A stretch of DNA of 7,105 bases. Origin: an uncultured Clostridium sp. (GTDB lineage Bacteria; Bacillota; Clostridia; Lachnospirales; Anaerotignaceae). The notes below the pieces were generated by a model that did not search any database, had not been told where the DNA came from, and saw only the letters and a list, made by a program, of their open reading frames with translations. Position numbers and translations under genes: made by a program. Below are positions 5,825 through 7,105 of the stretch, piece by piece (positions within the stretch are counted from its first letter, which is position 1; the number at the start of each line of letters is the position of its first letter). The stretch covers positions 1-7,105 of the forward strand of contig CAMXTM010000103.1 in the NCBI GenBank assembly GCA_947246775.1. The letters are read 5' to 3'.

Positions 5825-7105
5825 TCAATCTACAATAATATCATCAAAGCTGCCGCCTGGTGGTATCATAGGTAATACTTTTTCATCTCTATCAATAATA
5901 CATTCTATTACACTTGGACAGTTTGTATTTTTTAAGGCATCTTCAAATGCTTTTTTAAATTCTGCTATCGTGGTTGCTCTATATCCTTTTCCACCAAATG
6001 CTTCTGCCAATTTTACATAATCTGTTTTTCTATCCAATGTTGTGTATGCATATCTCTTTTCAAAAAACAGCTCTTGCCACTGTCTTACCATACCAAGCAC
6101 TTGATTGTTCATAATTACTGTAATAATAGGCAATTCATATGTTACGCTAGTACAAAGCTCATTCATATTCATATGGAAACTACCATCGCCTGTAATATGA
6201 ATTACTCGTCTATCTGGATAAGCAACTTTTGCACCAATTGATGCACCATAGCTAAAGCCCATTGTTCCCAAACCACCTGATGTTAAAAAGGAACGTGGTT
6301 TTGTTCTTTTGCAATACTGTGCTGTCCACATTTGATGCTGTCCTACATCTGTTACGATAATCGCATCTTCTCCACTCAATTCTGAAATGGCTTCTACCAA
6401 TTTAAATGGTTTAATTGTTTTTTCATCATCTACTGGGTGATAGTCAATTTCATCTCTCCATTTATCAATTGTTTCTATCCATTCTTTTCTTTCAGAAGGC
6501 TCTACATATTTCATAAGCCCAACAACAACATCTTTGACATCGCCCAATATGCTAAAGTTTGTTCTAACATTTTTGTCAATTTCTGTATCATCAATATCAA
6601 TTTGCACTTTTATGGCATTTGGTGCAAATTTTTCTTTATTGGTTGCAACTCTATCAGAGAATCTTGTACCAATCGCAATCAGCAAATCTGCTTCATTGAT
6701 TGCCTTTGAGCTAGAAACATGACCATGCATACCAACCATACCCAAATTTAATCTGTCACCATAACTCAGTACACCTGTTGCCATCAGTGTATGGCAAGCT
6801 GGTATAGAACAAGTATTGATTAACTCGCTCAGCTCGTGAGATGCTCTTGAAGAAATCACTCCACCACCAAAATAAATAACTGGGCGAACACTCTTATTTA
6901 TCAATTTTGCTAAATGCTGAATGTCTTCCTCTTTTACTGGTACATGGTGTTGTGGTCTCACTGGTTCTTTATTTTCAAATTCATAGTTTGCAATGGTCAA
7001 ATCTTTTGGAACATCGACCAATACTGGTCCAGGACGTCCACTCTGTGCAATACGGAATGCTTCTCTCAATGTATCAGCCAAGTCTTCTATCTTTTTTACA
7101 AGAAA
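5825..7105 (-). CDS. ilvB: Acetolactate synthase, large (catalytic) subunit, 5' end beyond window
   Basis: This ThDP-, FAD- and Mg-dependent enzyme condenses two pyruvates to 2-acetolactate, or pyruvate with 2-ketobutyrate to acetohydroxybutyrate, the first shared step of valine/leucine and isoleucine synthesis. The visible 426 residues begin FLVKKIEDLADTLREAF and stay open to the right edge, so about 130 N-terminal residues of a 550-560 residue protein are missing, including the catalytic Glu region. SGRPGPVLVDVPKD marks the end of the first domain. The FAD-binding middle domain follows, with FGGGV and IAIGTRFSDR. The C-terminal ThDP domain has the GDGSFHMN...NN cofactor motif (DNA 6190-6104). 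The TTG at 7081-7079 is inside the gene and is not a start. It is the most upstream visible gene of the ilvB-N-C-D operon. Operon control signals, such as a T-box or CodY site, would lie outside the window. Confidence 0.96.
   Translation of the reverse strand, partial: FLVKKIEDLADTLREAFRIAQSGRPGPVLVDVPKDLTIANYEFENKEPVRPQHHVPVKEEDIQHLAKLINKSVRPVIYFGGGVISSRASHELSELINTCSIPACHTLMATGVLSYGDRLNLGMVGMHGHVSSSKAINEADLLIAIGTRFSDRVATNKEKFAPNAIKVQIDIDDTEIDKNVRTNFSILGDVKDVVVGLMKYVEPSERKEWIETIDKWRDEIDYHPVDDEKTIKPFKLVEAISELSGEDAIIVTDVGQHQMWTAQYCKRTKPRSFLTSGGLGTMGFSYGASIGAKVAYPDRRVIHITGDGSFHMNMNELCTSVTYELPIITVIMNNQVLGMVRQWQELFFEKRYAYTTLDRKTDYVKLAEAFGGKGYRATTIAEFKKAFEDALKNTNCPSVIECIIDRDEKVLPMIPPGGSFDDIIVD

Overview
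The window looks like chromosomal DNA from a low-G+C Gram-positive anaerobe, most likely a Clostridia/Lachnospiraceae-type bacterium. Coding and spacer DNA are AT-rich, Shine-Dalgarno sites are strong and purine-rich (AAGGAGG, GGAGGAG), a near-consensus sigma-A promoter is present, and the enzymes resemble clostridial housekeeping forms. No genus or species can be named from the sequence alone.

Layout from left to right: (1) Positions 1-150 carry, on the minus strand, a decayed C-terminal piece of a tyrosine recombinase (phage/ICE-type integrase). It retains the H-x-L-R-H-T catalytic-box signature but is broken by a frameshift and an in-frame stop. (2) Positions 151-488 are non-coding and hold one good minus-strand terminator (207-245) and two compact hairpins (411-437, 446-476). 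(3) Positions 489-1145, minus strand, encode a 218-residue cysteine-free protein of unknown function with a Ser/Thr-rich N-terminal half and a conserved-looking helical C-terminal domain. (4) A 308-base divergent spacer holds a strong sigma-A promoter for cysK with a dyad that may be its operator, and a sigma-28-like element facing the unknown gene. (5) Positions 1454-2383, plus strand, encode cysteine synthase (cysK). (6) A bidirectional terminator at 2390-2430 separates cysK from the convergent genes to its right. (7) Positions 2435-7105, minus strand, hold a branched-chain amino-acid operon transcribed right to left: ilvB (5' end beyond the window), ilvN, ilvC, ilvD.

The four ilv products form a near-complete route. 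IlvB/IlvN (acetolactate synthase) makes acetolactate or acetohydroxybutyrate, IlvC reduces and isomerises it, and IlvD dehydrates it to the 2-keto acids that precede valine, isoleucine and, indirectly, leucine. The final transaminase is not in the window. CysK makes cysteine from O-acetylserine and sulfide and is a separate transcription unit.

Most of the window is ordinary amino-acid biosynthesis. The parts worth a second look are the integrase relic, the unknown protein and its possible sigma-28-type promoter, the dyad at the cysK start region with its repeated half-site, and the hairpin between ilvC and ilvD. No convincing new system (defence, toxin-antitoxin, CRISPR or similar) is visible.
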